Of a DNA stretch of 64,000 nt, positions 45,356 through 58,272 are shown in pieces. Numbering within the stretch: the stretch's first letter is position 1; each line of letters starts with the position of its first letter. This DNA is from Axinella damicornis. Taxonomy: Eukaryota; Porifera; Demospongiae; Axinellida; Axinellidae. Location of the stretch: contig OZ007518.1 of the NCBI GenBank assembly GCA_963931865.1, forward strand, positions 9,352,361 through 9,416,360, written 5' to 3'. The translations under genes and the position numbers were made by a program. Under the pieces are notes generated by a model, which was not told the DNA's origin, ran no database searches, and saw only the letters and a list, made by a program, of their open reading frames with translations.

Positions 45356-48300
45356 ATGGTGACTACTGCTCCAGACCATTTCGACTTCCCTCATGAGGAA
45401 GAGAAGATCATTGAACTGTGGCGGAGACTGGATGCCTTCCAGACCAGCCTCAGGCAGTCCAAGGACAGGCCCAAGTACACTTTCTATGATGGGCCACCAT
45501 TTGCGACAGGGTTACCTCACTACGGGCACATTCTGGCCGGAACAATCAAGGTGCGCGTGTGTCCATACTGGCCTGCCCCTCCTCTGAGGAGGGGATGAGA
45601 CCGGTTAAATGTTTTCTTTCTAGCAGCATGTGTAGCTTAAGGTATTGATAGGTAGAGCTACAGCAAATTTGATTATCAGGACTTTGTTTTAATGAGGATG
45701 TTCTTTGTAATTATTCTCAAGTAGTTCCGATGATGTGTCTCACACACATGCCCACACACACATCTCGCACACACATGCACACACATGCACCACACACACA
45801 CACACACACACACCTGCACATAAAACACACTCCACTCACCTGCACAGGACGTGGTGACACGGTATGCTCACCAGAGCGGTTTCCACGTCGACCGTCGGTT
45901 CGGCTGGGACTGTCACGGGCTGCCAGTTGAGTATGAAATCGACAAGACTCTCGGAATTAAGGTATACTATCGTCCTGGTCTCATTGTTGCTCTTTGCTGA
46001 TGTCCTCTGCACCTTCTGATGCCACCTCAGCCTTGCTCCTGGTTGACATGTTCCTGTTTTGTATGCTGTATTGCATGCACCAGATTTATTAGCCTCGTTC
46101 CCAGGCCCGCGTGCCGCTTCCGGTTGCACGAAAGAACGCGGAGGGCCTGGTATGTTTCCTCACGTGCGTGACATCGAGGGTAAAAAGGTGGTAGAAAGGA
46201 CTTAATTGAATGTGGGCGAACTGGGGTTCAGAACAGCAAGAAGAGCAAAGGTACGAGGTAACTTACCACACGTATCTAGCTAGCGGGGGGTGACTGTCAT
46301 GCGCACCAAGCGTTGAACGTGTAGTTGGTTGAACAATACGCAAAACTTCGCTTATTCGTTCTGAAAATTTTGGCCGCATGTCAATTACGTAATGCCCACG
46401 TGGCAAAACATACCAGGCTCTCTCCGCTTTTCCGTACTGCAAGCGACGAAAAGCTGGGCGGGGCCTGGGAACGAGGCTACCAGATTTACAGTGTCGACAG
46501 ATTGACAACAAGCTCTACAAGCTTGCTCACGTAGTATACACATGTATTAATGTTTTAATGTGCATAAATTAATGTGACGTGTATCTGTTCCCAGACGCCG
46601 GACGATGTTACGAAGATGGGTGTGGCAGCCTACAATGCAGAGTGTCGCAAGATTGTGATGAGATACTCACAAGAATGGGAGGTCAGTGTTGTCTAGGACT
46701 CTAGGCAGTGGGGATAGCACCTGGTCATGTGATCAGCAATGAAGTTGGAAGGGATGGACATCTAGGCAGCTAATTATTTGTTTGTACAGCTGCTCTACAC
46801 ATCACAATCCTGTCTCTGTCACAACCATGTTGAGTGTTTGGTGTTTCTCAGAGTACAACTGTACCATCACTCACATGACTCGTAGTCCACATTCCATGAT
46901 CACATGACCAGGTCACATGACATTTGGTGTTTCTCACGAGTACAACTGTACCATCACTCACATGACTCTTGTAGTCCACATTTCCGTGATCCTCCCTTCA
47001 ACTCCTCAATTTCTGTGCTCAAACACATCTCTCCCTTCCTCTTCTTCTCTTGTCCTGCCTCCCTTCTTTCCCTCTCTTTCCTCTCCCTCCTCATCTCCCC
47101 CTCTTCCCCACTCCCATAACCCCCTCTTTTCTCCTCTCCTCTCATCCCTCCTCATTCTGTTCATCCCCCTTCCCCCCCTCTCCCCTCCCTCCCCTCCCTG
47201 CCCTCCTCCCTCCCTCCCCTCATCCTCCCTCCCTCCCTCCCTCCCTCCCTCCCTCCCTCCCTCCCTCCCTCCCTCCCTCCCTCCCTCCCTCCCTCCCTCC
47301 CTCCCTCCCTCCCTTCCTCCGTCCGTGTAGGAGATCGTAACCAGGATGGGTCGCTGGATTGACTTCAGGAATGACTACAAGACTCTCTACCCTTGGTTCA
47401 TGGAGACGATCTGGTGGGTGTTCAGGCAGCTGTACGACAAGGGACTAGTCTACCGCGGGTACAAGGTACACAGGATCGCTATGAGTATACAGTTGTGTAC
47501 ATGTGTGTGTGGTTTGGGAGAAGATCGAGTGCATGATCACATGACCTTTCCATGGTTACCTAGGTGATGCCATTCTCCACCGCCTGCCACACCCCCCTCT
47601 CCAACTTTGAGTCCAGTCAGAACTACAAGGAGGTGCAAGACCCGGCCAGTAAGAGAATTGTGTTGTGCTGTGGTCAGTCAAATGATAATTCCAACTGCAA
47701 TATTCCAGTTCCTATAGTCTTTAGAGCAGGTAGCTCTTGTGGTTAAATGGATAGTTATCTCTCTCAGGCTACCCCCAAATGATTTTTACTCCCCTCTCCC
47801 TATCACCCCTCCCCCCTCTCCACCATCGCCCCCCCTCTCCACCATCCCCCCCCCCCCCCCTCCCCACCATCTCCCCTCCAAGTCATCATAAACTTCCCAC
47901 TGGAACGATGATCCCTCCACCAGCATGATCGCGTGGACCACCACTCCCTGGACGTTGCCTAGCAACCTAGCACTGTGTGTCCACCCAGACTTCATCTACG
48001 TCAAGGTCAAAGGTCAGTGTTGGTTCCGGATTGGACTTGAAGAATGTATTGTGTATTACATCATCATTACGTCATTGCTACGTTCATTGGTCATTACATT
48101 ATTATTATGTCATTGCTATGTTCATTGGATCATTACATCATCATTACATCATTGCTGCTTGTCCCCAGATGTCACAACAGAGAAGGTCTACATCATGCTG
48201 GAGGACCGTCTGGACGCTCTCTTCAAGATGGCTGATGAGTATGTGGTCATCGAGCGGATGAAAGGGGAGGCACTGGTGGGGAGAAGTACCAACCCCTCTT

Positions 48301-48419
48301 CCCCTACTTTGCTCACCTCAAGTCGAGCGAGCCGGACAAAGGAGCATTTCGAGTTGTGAGGTGTGGAGGCATGCAGTGTTCTCTCTATGCTGTTTGTTTG
48401 TTTTATTGTTTTTTGGTGT

Positions 48420-48450
<31 letters not shown>

Positions 48451-51400
48451 GGGGACTTTACCCTTCTTTACTTCCCCCCCCCCCCCGACCCCACGTTAGG
48501 ATTGAACCATACCCATCGTTCACCTATTATTGTTTTGTACTAAGGTTGGCCGGCAGGCAGAAGTGTGTACCCGTACACACACACACATAAAATACCCACA
48601 CTCACACCCACAGTGACAAGTACGTGACGGCGGAGAGTGGTACAGGCGTGGTCCACCAGGCTCCAGGGTTTGGGGAGGACGACTTCCGTGTTAGCTTGCA
48701 CTACGGCATTCTGAAGAAAGGGGAGACCGTGGTGTGTCCCGTGGATGCCTCGGGAATCTTCACGGATGAAGTCGTGGACTTCAAGGGGCAGTATGTCAAG
48801 GTGCGTGTAGGAGTCGCTCCACTCAGCTGCAACTACTGTATTCTCAGATCACTTGTTTACAATATGCCCCTCAAGTAATAATCTCTTCTCTCCCATCCCC
48901 TCTCGCTCCCTTTCCTGCCTCCCCTCATCCATCCCCTGTCCTTCTCTTTCTCTTTCTCCCTCCCTCTCTTCCCTTATCCCATCCCTCCTCACCTCTTCCT
49001 CCCTCCTCCCTCCCTCCCTCACTCATTCACTCCTCCCCTCCCTCCCTCCCTCCCCTCTTCCCCCCCTCCCTCCTCTCCTTCTCCCTCCCTCCCTCCCTCC
49101 CTCCCCTCCCCTCTTCCCCTCCTCCTCTCCCTCGCTCATGCAGGATGCTGACAAAGGTATCATCGCCAAGCTGAAGGAGATGGGACGGCTTGTACACCAC
49201 GGAACATTAACGCACTCCTACCCGTTCTGCTGGAGGTGAGTGCATCAATCCGTATGGACAAGTTGATGGCTTACTGCACCCAGGGCAAGTACATGTATGC
49301 GTTTGGATGGTGGAAGCAGTGTTCTTGCCAGGATTTTTACAGAGGGCGGGGGGGGGAACAAGGTGCACGGTTTATCTGTCCATGTCCCTGCGCTGCTTCT
49401 CTGCTTTGTGCCGTGTTGCTTGCAAACGGAGTACAACAGACCGACAGTGGTAGACGCAGAACTGTCGTACACCGGAATGTACCACTGATAATTCGTCTTC
49501 CAAGACGCGTTATAGTTGATCTTGTGCTTGCTTCGTGTTAAAAAGCCATCAGAGCTCGACGACTCCAGCGATGCCTTTGCTTAGCCATCTCGATTGTGAA
49601 CACGTGGCGCCTCGAGTGAATCCCTATTCAAATATTCATATGCACGCAGCGTGCGCATGAATAATGGACGGCTGCACAGGAGTACTAAGTGCGGCGGGGC
49701 GCCACGGTTCCTCGCTTTAACGAGAACACTGGTGGAAGTAAGCCTCAACTAAGAGCATTGATGCAAAGTACGTGTACAGGTAGTACACAGTGCGGAACAC
49801 TTATATGTACATTGTATATACTGTTGTATTCAAAGAGTATCCAAGAGAGTACAAGAATGTGTATACCCATGTACAGTGGTACCGTATAGCGGGAAAATTT
49901 GTGCCCGCAAAAAAAAAATTCCATCAAACTTTTTGTCACGTAAGTACCTGAACTAGCTAGCCATGTCACAGCAACGCTACTTTCAACGTGCGCAAGGGCT
50001 GCCATCCCCAAGGGACCTTAGTCGGCCACCGTCAGCCCCGCTGCCAGGCTGCTAACAAGTGAGCAAGCAACTGCAGAACACACCGTCTAGAGGAAGCTAC
50101 AGCAAAATCTCGAGCGTGGCCCACAATCATCTCGCCTTTCATCAACGCCACTGCGAATGGATCCTCAGAAGTAGCTCGCTCCCTTCGGCACGGTAGTTGA
50201 TCCCGCACCATCGCCTCCACACTGAAATTACCCGCTCAGTGCAGTATAGTAGTCGCCGGCGCCATACACAAAATTGACACGTGAAGTGATTCTTGACCCG
50301 CGTTCGCGAAATTAAAAATCGCGAAATGTTTTTCAGAACGGGTTTCTGGAAGATTCGCGAAAATTTAAACCCGCGAAAATTACCCGCTATACGGTATCCT
50401 AAGAGTATCCACAGGAGTACATAAGTGTGTGTACAAGGACTTCTACATGTATGACTCCCTCAGATCTGAGACTCCTCTCGTGTACAAGGCGGTTCCCAGC
50501 TGGTTTATCCGAGTGGAGTTGATTGTGCAACAACTGCTGGAGAACAACCAGAAGTGCTACTGGTAAGAATCTCCCTCCCTCCCTCCCTCCCCTCCCTCCC
50601 TCCCTCCCTCCCTCCCTCCCTCCCTCCCTCCCTCCCTCCCTCCCTCCCTCCCTCCCTCCCTCCCTCCCTCCTCCCTCCCTCCCTCCCTCCCTCCCTCCCT
50701 CCCTCCTTTCGTCCCTCCCTCCTCCCTCCGTCCCTCCCTCCCTCCTCGTGATCCCTACTCCTTCTGGTCCCTCCCTCCTCCCTCCATCCCTCCCTCCCTC
50801 CCTCCCTCCCTCCCTCCCTCCCTCCGTCCTTTCGTCCCTCCCTCCTCCCTCCGTCCCTCTCTCCCTCCTCGTGATCCCTACTCCTTCTGTCCCTCCCTCC
50901 TCCTCCATCCCTCCCTTCCTCCTCCCTCCGTCCCTCCCTCCCCCTCCCTCCCTCCGCCTCCCTTCCCTCCTTCCTCCCTTCCACCTCCCTCCGTCCCTCC
51001 CTCCCCCTCCCTCCCTCCGCCTCCCTTCCTCCTTCCCTCCCTCCCTCCCTCCTTCCCTCCCTCCCTTCCTCCTTACCTCTCTCCATCCCTCCTTCTGTCC
51101 CACCCTCCTTCCTTCTTCCATCCGTTTCTCCTCTCTATCTCTCCCTCGTTTCTTCTTTCTCTTGTTATCCCTTCCCTCCGTCTCCCAGGGTTCCTGAGTT
51201 TGTGAAGGAGAAGCGATTCCACAACTGGCTCCGGGATGCCCGCGATTGGGCCATTTCCAGAAACCGCTACTGGGGCACACCCATCCCGTTGTGGGTCTCC
51301 GAGGACTTCTCTGAGGTAAGCGGTCATGTGATATGACATTGGTTGCGTGTGACAATCATGTGACAATCTGATTGGATATGGAAGGCTGTGCAATGGCATT

Positions 51401-54400
51401 GCACCAAGATATGTGAAAATACTGGGAAGTTTGTAATTACAGTGTTCTGACGTCATGTCATGTGACAGGTGGTGTGTGTGGGTTCCATTGAGGAGCTGAG
51501 TCAGCTGTCCGGTGTGCATGTGGATGACCTGCACAGGGAGAAGTGAGTGCAGCTGTCCACATAGCAAACGACGTCATATTTTTTAACTGGAGTACTGACA
51601 CTCTCCAATCATATGCATATGACATTCCTTTTGTCAAATGACCTGATCATGTGACCATCCTCCCTGATCATGTGACCATCCTCTCTGATTGTGACCATCC
51701 TCCCTGATCATGTGAATATCCATGTGACCATCCTCCCTGATCATGTGACCATCCTCCCTGATCATGTGAATATCCTCCCTGATCATGTGACCATCCTCCC
51801 TGTTCGTGTGACCTCTGCAGTGTGGACCACATCACCATTCCCTCCACCCGTGGCAATGGCGTGCTGCGACGTATCTCTGAGGTGTTTGACTGCTGGTTTG
51901 AGAGTGGGAGGTGAGGGACGCTCACTCACTCTATGGGGAGGGCTCAGGGATTGAAATCCCCCTACCCTCTAGCTATAATTAGCCCGTGGGGGTATTAGAC
52001 AAAGTTCACATGGAACTATGTCCACTTATCCCTCCTCCCTCTCCCCTCCTCCCTCTCCCCTGCTCCCCTACCACATTTCCCTTCCCCCTCCTCCCTCTCC
52101 CCTCCTCCCTCTCCCCTCCTCCCTCCCCCACCCCCTACCACACCTCCTCCCCCCTTCCTCCCTTCCCCTCCTCACCTCTCTCTTGCTAGCATGCCATATG
52201 CCCAAAGCCACTACCCTTTTGAGAACAAGAAGGCGTTTGAAGCAGCCTTTCCTGCGGACTTCATTGCGGAGGGTATCGACCAGACTAGAGGATGGTGAGT
52301 ACTCTCGTGAGAATGTGCTGGTGTAACCAAACTGGTACTCACATGAGAAAGTGCTGGTGCCTTCTGGGGAAAAATTCATATGCAATCAACCTATAGCAAA
52401 GTGGACATCATTTGATTGTGCTGATGACAATGATGCAAATTTTGGCCAAAAGCTAAGCACTATGCTAGGTACCTTGGGCTAGGAATGAGGTACATGTATG
52501 AAGCTGGGGTTTGCACCATTGTGATCAGCATGAAAAGAACCTTCAACTGATGTCCTAAAATTGACTTAATATTGGTCAAAAATTACACTCGACCAAAGGC
52601 TATAATCCATGATTTTGGGTCAAGATTCAACCTACAGCAAATTGGACATTATTTGAAAGCTCTATTGATGCTGATCACAATGGTGCAAATCCCAGCTTCA
52701 TATCTCATTCCTAGCCCAAGATACCTAGCGTAGTACAAGTAATCTTCCTACTCCGTTGTCATGCATATGTCTAAAGTATGAGAATAAGATTGTGATCTGC
52801 CTGAACCAGCTTTCCAGTGATGCCCTAATGAACTTCACGGCATTTGGGAGACCATTTGCTGATAGTTATAGCCTCAGCATGATACCACCTGCACTATCCA
52901 CAGGTTCTACACTCTGTTGGTGGTCTCCACGGCGCTGTTCAACAAACCTCCATTCAGGAACCTCATTGTGAATGGCCTGGTACTAGCTAGGTGAGTGGCA
53001 CCCCCTCTGGGATCATGTGACTCTGCTTCTGGTCACATGACCCTACACATGATCATATATACCTGGAATTGCAGCTGTTTGTACAACATAACCGTATTCC
53101 ACCTACATGAAGTCTGATCATGTGACTTCCTCATGGATCACAAGATCTTTTTGTCTTCCCACATGACCTCTGTAATCACACCCCACGATCCTTTTCATCG
53201 CCATAGCGATGGCCAGAAGATGAGCAAACGTCTCAAGAACTACCCAGATCCGGTGGAGGTGGTCCACAAGTTTGGGGCGGATGCCCTCCGGCTCTATCTG
53301 GTCAACTCTCCCGTTGTGAGGGCAGAGTCTCTGAGGTTCAAGGAGAGGGGGGTGAAGGACGTCGTGAAGGACGTGTTTCTGCCGTGGTTCAATGCGTACC
53401 GCTTTCTGATTCAGAATGTGCAGCGGCTGCAGGAGGTACATGTGTGTGTGTGGGTGTGGGTGTGGGTGTGTTTGAATGCCCTAAATTGGCAGAAACAGCA
53501 CTCTTGTTCTATAGCTAGGGAGACTGCATGATTTGCCATTTCTGCCAAATGTGTGTGTTGTGTGTGTGTGTGTGTGGTGTGTGCGTGTGTGTGGTGTGTG
53601 CATGTGTGTGTGTGTGTGTATCTATCTAGTTGGGTGACTGTTGCACATGACTCTCATATGTACAGGAGGAGGGTGTGTCCTTTCAGTGTGAGGAGGATTT
53701 TGTTCCTAGCAACGTCATGGACCGATGGATCCTCTCCTTCACGCAGTCACTTCTCACGTTCGTGAAGGAGGAGATGAAGAGTTAGTCGGGAGTGTAGTAG
53801 AGAGGGGATGTAGTGGGATGGGGAGGGGGAGTCTAGTGGGGTGGGGAGGAGGAGTGGGGAGGGGGAGTGGGGTGGGGAGGGGGGGGGTGGGGTGGGGAGG
53901 GGGAGTCTAGTGGGGTGGGGAGGGGAGTGTAGTGGGGTGGGGAGGGGGAGTGGGGTGGGGAGGGGGAGTGGGGTGGGGAGGGGGAGTCTAGTGGGGTGGG
54001 AAGGGGAGTGTAGTGGGGTGGGGAGTGGGGTGGGGTGGGAGAGTCTAGTGGGGTGGGGAGTGGGGTGGGGAGGGGGGAGTCTAGTGGGGTGGGGAGGGGG
54101 AGTGGGATTGGGGGATGGGTGGAGAGGGGGAGTGGGGTGGGAGGATGGGGTGGGGAGGGGGAAGGGGAGTGGGGTGGGGGGATGGAGTGGGGAGGGGGAG
54201 TCTGGTGGGGAGTGGGGTGGGGAGGAGGATAGCCTCAAAGGGGGAGATGTAGGGAGGGTGGTGACAGGAAATTTGGTCACAAGGATTTTATAATCGTACG
54301 TGTATTTCTCCCTTGTAGTGTACCGACTCTACACTGTTGTGCCGCGGCTTGTGAGGTTCATAGACCAGCTCACTAACTGGTATGTCCGGTTCAACAGGAA

Positions 54401-57176
54401 GCGCATCAAGGTGGGCCAAACACACATGCACACCTCCACACTGCCACAGCGTCCACCCCTTCCTTACCCCTCCCCTCCCCCCCTCCCCACCTTCACCCCG
54501 TCACAGGGAGAGCAGGGCCGGGAGGAGTGTCTCCAGTCTCTGCAGGCTCTGTTCTCTGTGGTGTACCTGATGACCCGAATGATGGCTCCCTTCACTCCCT
54601 TCTTCACGGAACACATCTTCCAGGTGAGCAAAGACAATCCCTCTTTCTCCTCCTCCTCCTCCTCTTCCCCCTCCCCCTCCTCCTCTCCCTTCCTTCTGCT
54701 GATGTATGACTTTGGACGCAACTATTCCAGAACCTCAGGCACCTGTTGCCATGGCAACTCAGTGAGGAGAATGCCAGTGTCCATTACATCATGCTGCCCA
54801 AGCCGAGGTGTGTGTAGAGTACTCTATGCACTGTGCAGTACAGAGTACAGGGAGTTTACTGGTTTGACTTGTTTCGTTGTAGGAGTGACCTGATTGACCG
54901 GGACATTGAGCGTGCTGTTGCTCTCATGCAGTCAGTGATTGAGCTGGGTAGATACATCCGGGACATCAAGGTCATCCCAGTCAAGGTAAGTGATTAGCGA
55001 TGTCATTAACAGCGATGTCATTAACAATGATGCCATTAACAATGATGTCATTAACAATGATGTCATTAACAAGATGTCATTAACAATGATGTAATGTTAT
55101 GAAGACAAGGGGATCTAGGAAGGGAGAGAGTGTAGGAGGAGGGTGGGGGTATTGGAGTCAGGAGGGTCAATGCTCACCTCCAATGCTGCCACCCTCTCCC
55201 TCCGTCTTTCTCCTCCCTCCATCCCTCCATCCCCTCCTTTGCTCATCCCTATCTCCATTCCTCCTTCCCTCTCTATCCTTCTTCCCTCTTGCTTCCCTCT
55301 CTATCCTGCTTCCCTCTTGCTTCCCTCTCTATCCTTTTCCCTCTTGTCCTCCCTACCCTCATCTTCTTGTTCTCTCTTGCCTTCCATCTCTCTCCTTCTG
55401 TCCATCCATCCCAACAACTTCCGCCAGTTTCCACTGCCAGAGACGGTGGTGATCCACCGTGATCCATCCTGTCATGAAGATCTGCGACACCTTAAGAATT
55501 ACATTCTCGAGGTATGGTCAAGCTTCACATCTGATTCAATCTGCGTTGAAAAATGCACATAGTACATAAGATTGCAATGTTATTGTCTGAACGTATCTGC
55601 CTTGCGTGTACCATGGTTGTCGTCCTCAGGAGCTGAATGTCCGGGAGCTCACCTTGGCACGGAGGACAGCCAGTATGGTGTGCGGCTGCAGGGGGAGCCG
55701 GACAACGAGAGGCTGGGGAAGAGACTGAAGGGAGAGTTCAAGAAGGTCTGTGATTGGTTGATTGGTTCACTGATCAGTAATATGGGACCACCGCAGCAGT
55801 GCTACTCTGCATGTGATTGGTTGGTTGGTTCACTGGTCAGTAATATGGGACCACCGCAGCAGTGCTACTCTGCATGTGATTGGTTGATTGGTTCACTGGT
55901 CAGTAATATGGGACCACCGCAGCAGTGCTACTCTGCATGTGATTGGTTGATTGGTTCACTGGTCAGTAATATGGGACCACCGCAGCAGTGCTACTCTGCA
56001 TGTGATTGGTTGGTTGGTTCACTGGTCAGTAATATGGGACCACCACAGCAGTGCTACTCTGTACTGGTGTGGTTCTCACGTAGACTATAATCGTTCTGTG
56101 TCGGTCTGTCTCGTGGCAGGTTGCCCCTGCGGTGAAGACTCTCTCCAGTGAGCAGCTGGCACAGTTCCTGGAGAGGGGAGAGATCGTTGTGGAGGGACAC
56201 ACCCTCACATTGGAGGACATCAAGGTACATGCAGCGTCATATCACCATGGTAACACGTCGCCATAAGAACAAGTGTTACCATGGTGACAAATAATATATC
56301 TACGTATGTTTTACGCCATGTGTACACTTGCCCATATAACAGTCACCTGATTCCCCTCTCACCTCCCTCCCTCATCGTCTCTCCCTCGATCTTTCTCTCC
56401 CTCGATCTTTCCCTCCCTCCTTCATCATCTCTGCCTCAATCTTTCCCTCCCTCCCTCATCATCTCTGCCTCAATCTTTCCCTCCCTCCCTCATCATCTCT
56501 GCCTCAATCTTTCCCTCCCTCCCTCATCATCTCTGCCTCAATTTTTCCCTCCCTCCCTCATCGTCTCTGCCTCAATCTTTCCCTCCCTCCCTCATCGTCT
56601 CTGCCTCAATCTTTCCCTCCCTCCCTCATCGTGTCTGCCTCAATCTTTCCCTCCCTCCCTCATCGTCTCTGCCTCAATCTTTCCCTCCCTCCCTCATCGT
56701 CTCTCCTCAATCTTTCCCTCCCTCCCTCATCATCTCTCCCTCAATCTTTCCCTCCCTCCCTCATCATCTCTCCCTCAATCTTTCCCCTCCCTCATCATCT
56801 CTCCCTCAATCTTCCCTCCCTCCCTCATCATCTCTCCCTCAATCTTTCCCTCCCTCCCTCATCATCTCTCCCTCAATCTTTCCCTCGGTACCTCTGCTTC
56901 TCTGTAGATCACGTACGCAGTTGACCCATCCCTCTCTAGCCGCTACCACGCCCATGCAGATGGGGAGCTCCTCGTGCTGGTGGATGTGACCCCCTCGCAG
57001 GAGATGGTGGACGAGGGAATCGCGAGGGAGGTCGTGAACAAGATACAAAAACTCAGGAAGAAGGTGGGGTTGGTAGGTGTGAGAGGGAGTGACGTGGGGA
57101 GGGGGGACAGGAGGGAGGGAGGGAGGAGGAGGGGGAGGGAGAGTGGGAGGGAGGGAAGAGGGATGGACAGAGAGAT

Positions 57177-57210
<34 letters not shown>

Positions 57211-57493
57211 GGGAAGAGAAAGGAGTGATGGAGGAAGAGGAGGAGAGAGCGATGGTATGATTTTGGAATGGTGTCTTCCACAGGCCGGTCTGCAGCCACG
57301 AGATCCAGTGGAGGTGGTGTATGAAGTGAGAAGGGTGGAAGGTGGAGAGGGGGAGGGGGTGACATCCCTCCAGCGTATCATCTTGGAGCACTCGGACTAC
57401 ATTGAGAGTACTACAAAGGGACCAGTTTGTCCCCTCACCCCCGACTGTGACCTCAGACATGTGATGGTCGAGGAGGAGCAGAAGGTGTGTCTG

Positions 57494-57541
<48 letters not shown>

Positions 57542-58236
57542 CATGTCATGATGTGTGTGTGTGTGCGTGCGTGTGCATGCGTGTGTTTGTGTGTGTGCGT
57601 GCGTCTGTGTATGTGTGTGAGTGTGCGTGGATGCATGTATGTGTGCACAGTGTGTGAGTCCAATACCCACTCTGTCTCTTAAGGAGTTTACATGACTTCT
57701 TCTCGTGTGGTATATCCACTCATCTCATCTCAGATGAAGGGTCTGGCTGGCACCGCTCTCCACATGTGGGTTGTTAACAAGGGTGCAACAGTCACAGACA
57801 CTCCCCATTGTCGGTTCATCAACCTGGAGATGGTCCCGGGCTCCAAGCTGTTTGTGGACGGGTTCAAGGGGACCGTGCTACTGGAGAACCCCAGGGGAGA
57901 AAACCTACTCAGCTACCAGCAGCTGCAACTGGAGGTGAGGGAGTCATGTGACAATCATGTGGCAGTCGTGTGACAATCATGTGGCTGTCATGTGACAGTC
58001 ATTTGAGAGTCTTGTGAGTCATATGAAGAGTTTAAAATTTGTGCAATTCATGCTCAGATGTACTGATCACCACCCCAGGTGGCCACTCTACTGAAGGTGT
58101 ATGTACGTCACCAGCTGTTCCTGTACGAGGAGGCTGTGGGGGGAGGGCTGAGGATGGTGCCTGCTGGCATGGAAATGGAGGGATATGCTGGCAAGACACT
58201 CTATGTCTCTGAAGCTGTGAGTGTGTGTGAGGTGAT

Positions 58237-58272
<36 letters not shown>

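Noticed and set aside
50399..51355. 318-codon minus-strand frame rich in Gly/Arg/Glu, antisense to IARS1
   Set aside because: It is the complement of the CTCC repeat plus the antisense of exon 11. IARS1 coding on the plus strand explains the conserved part.
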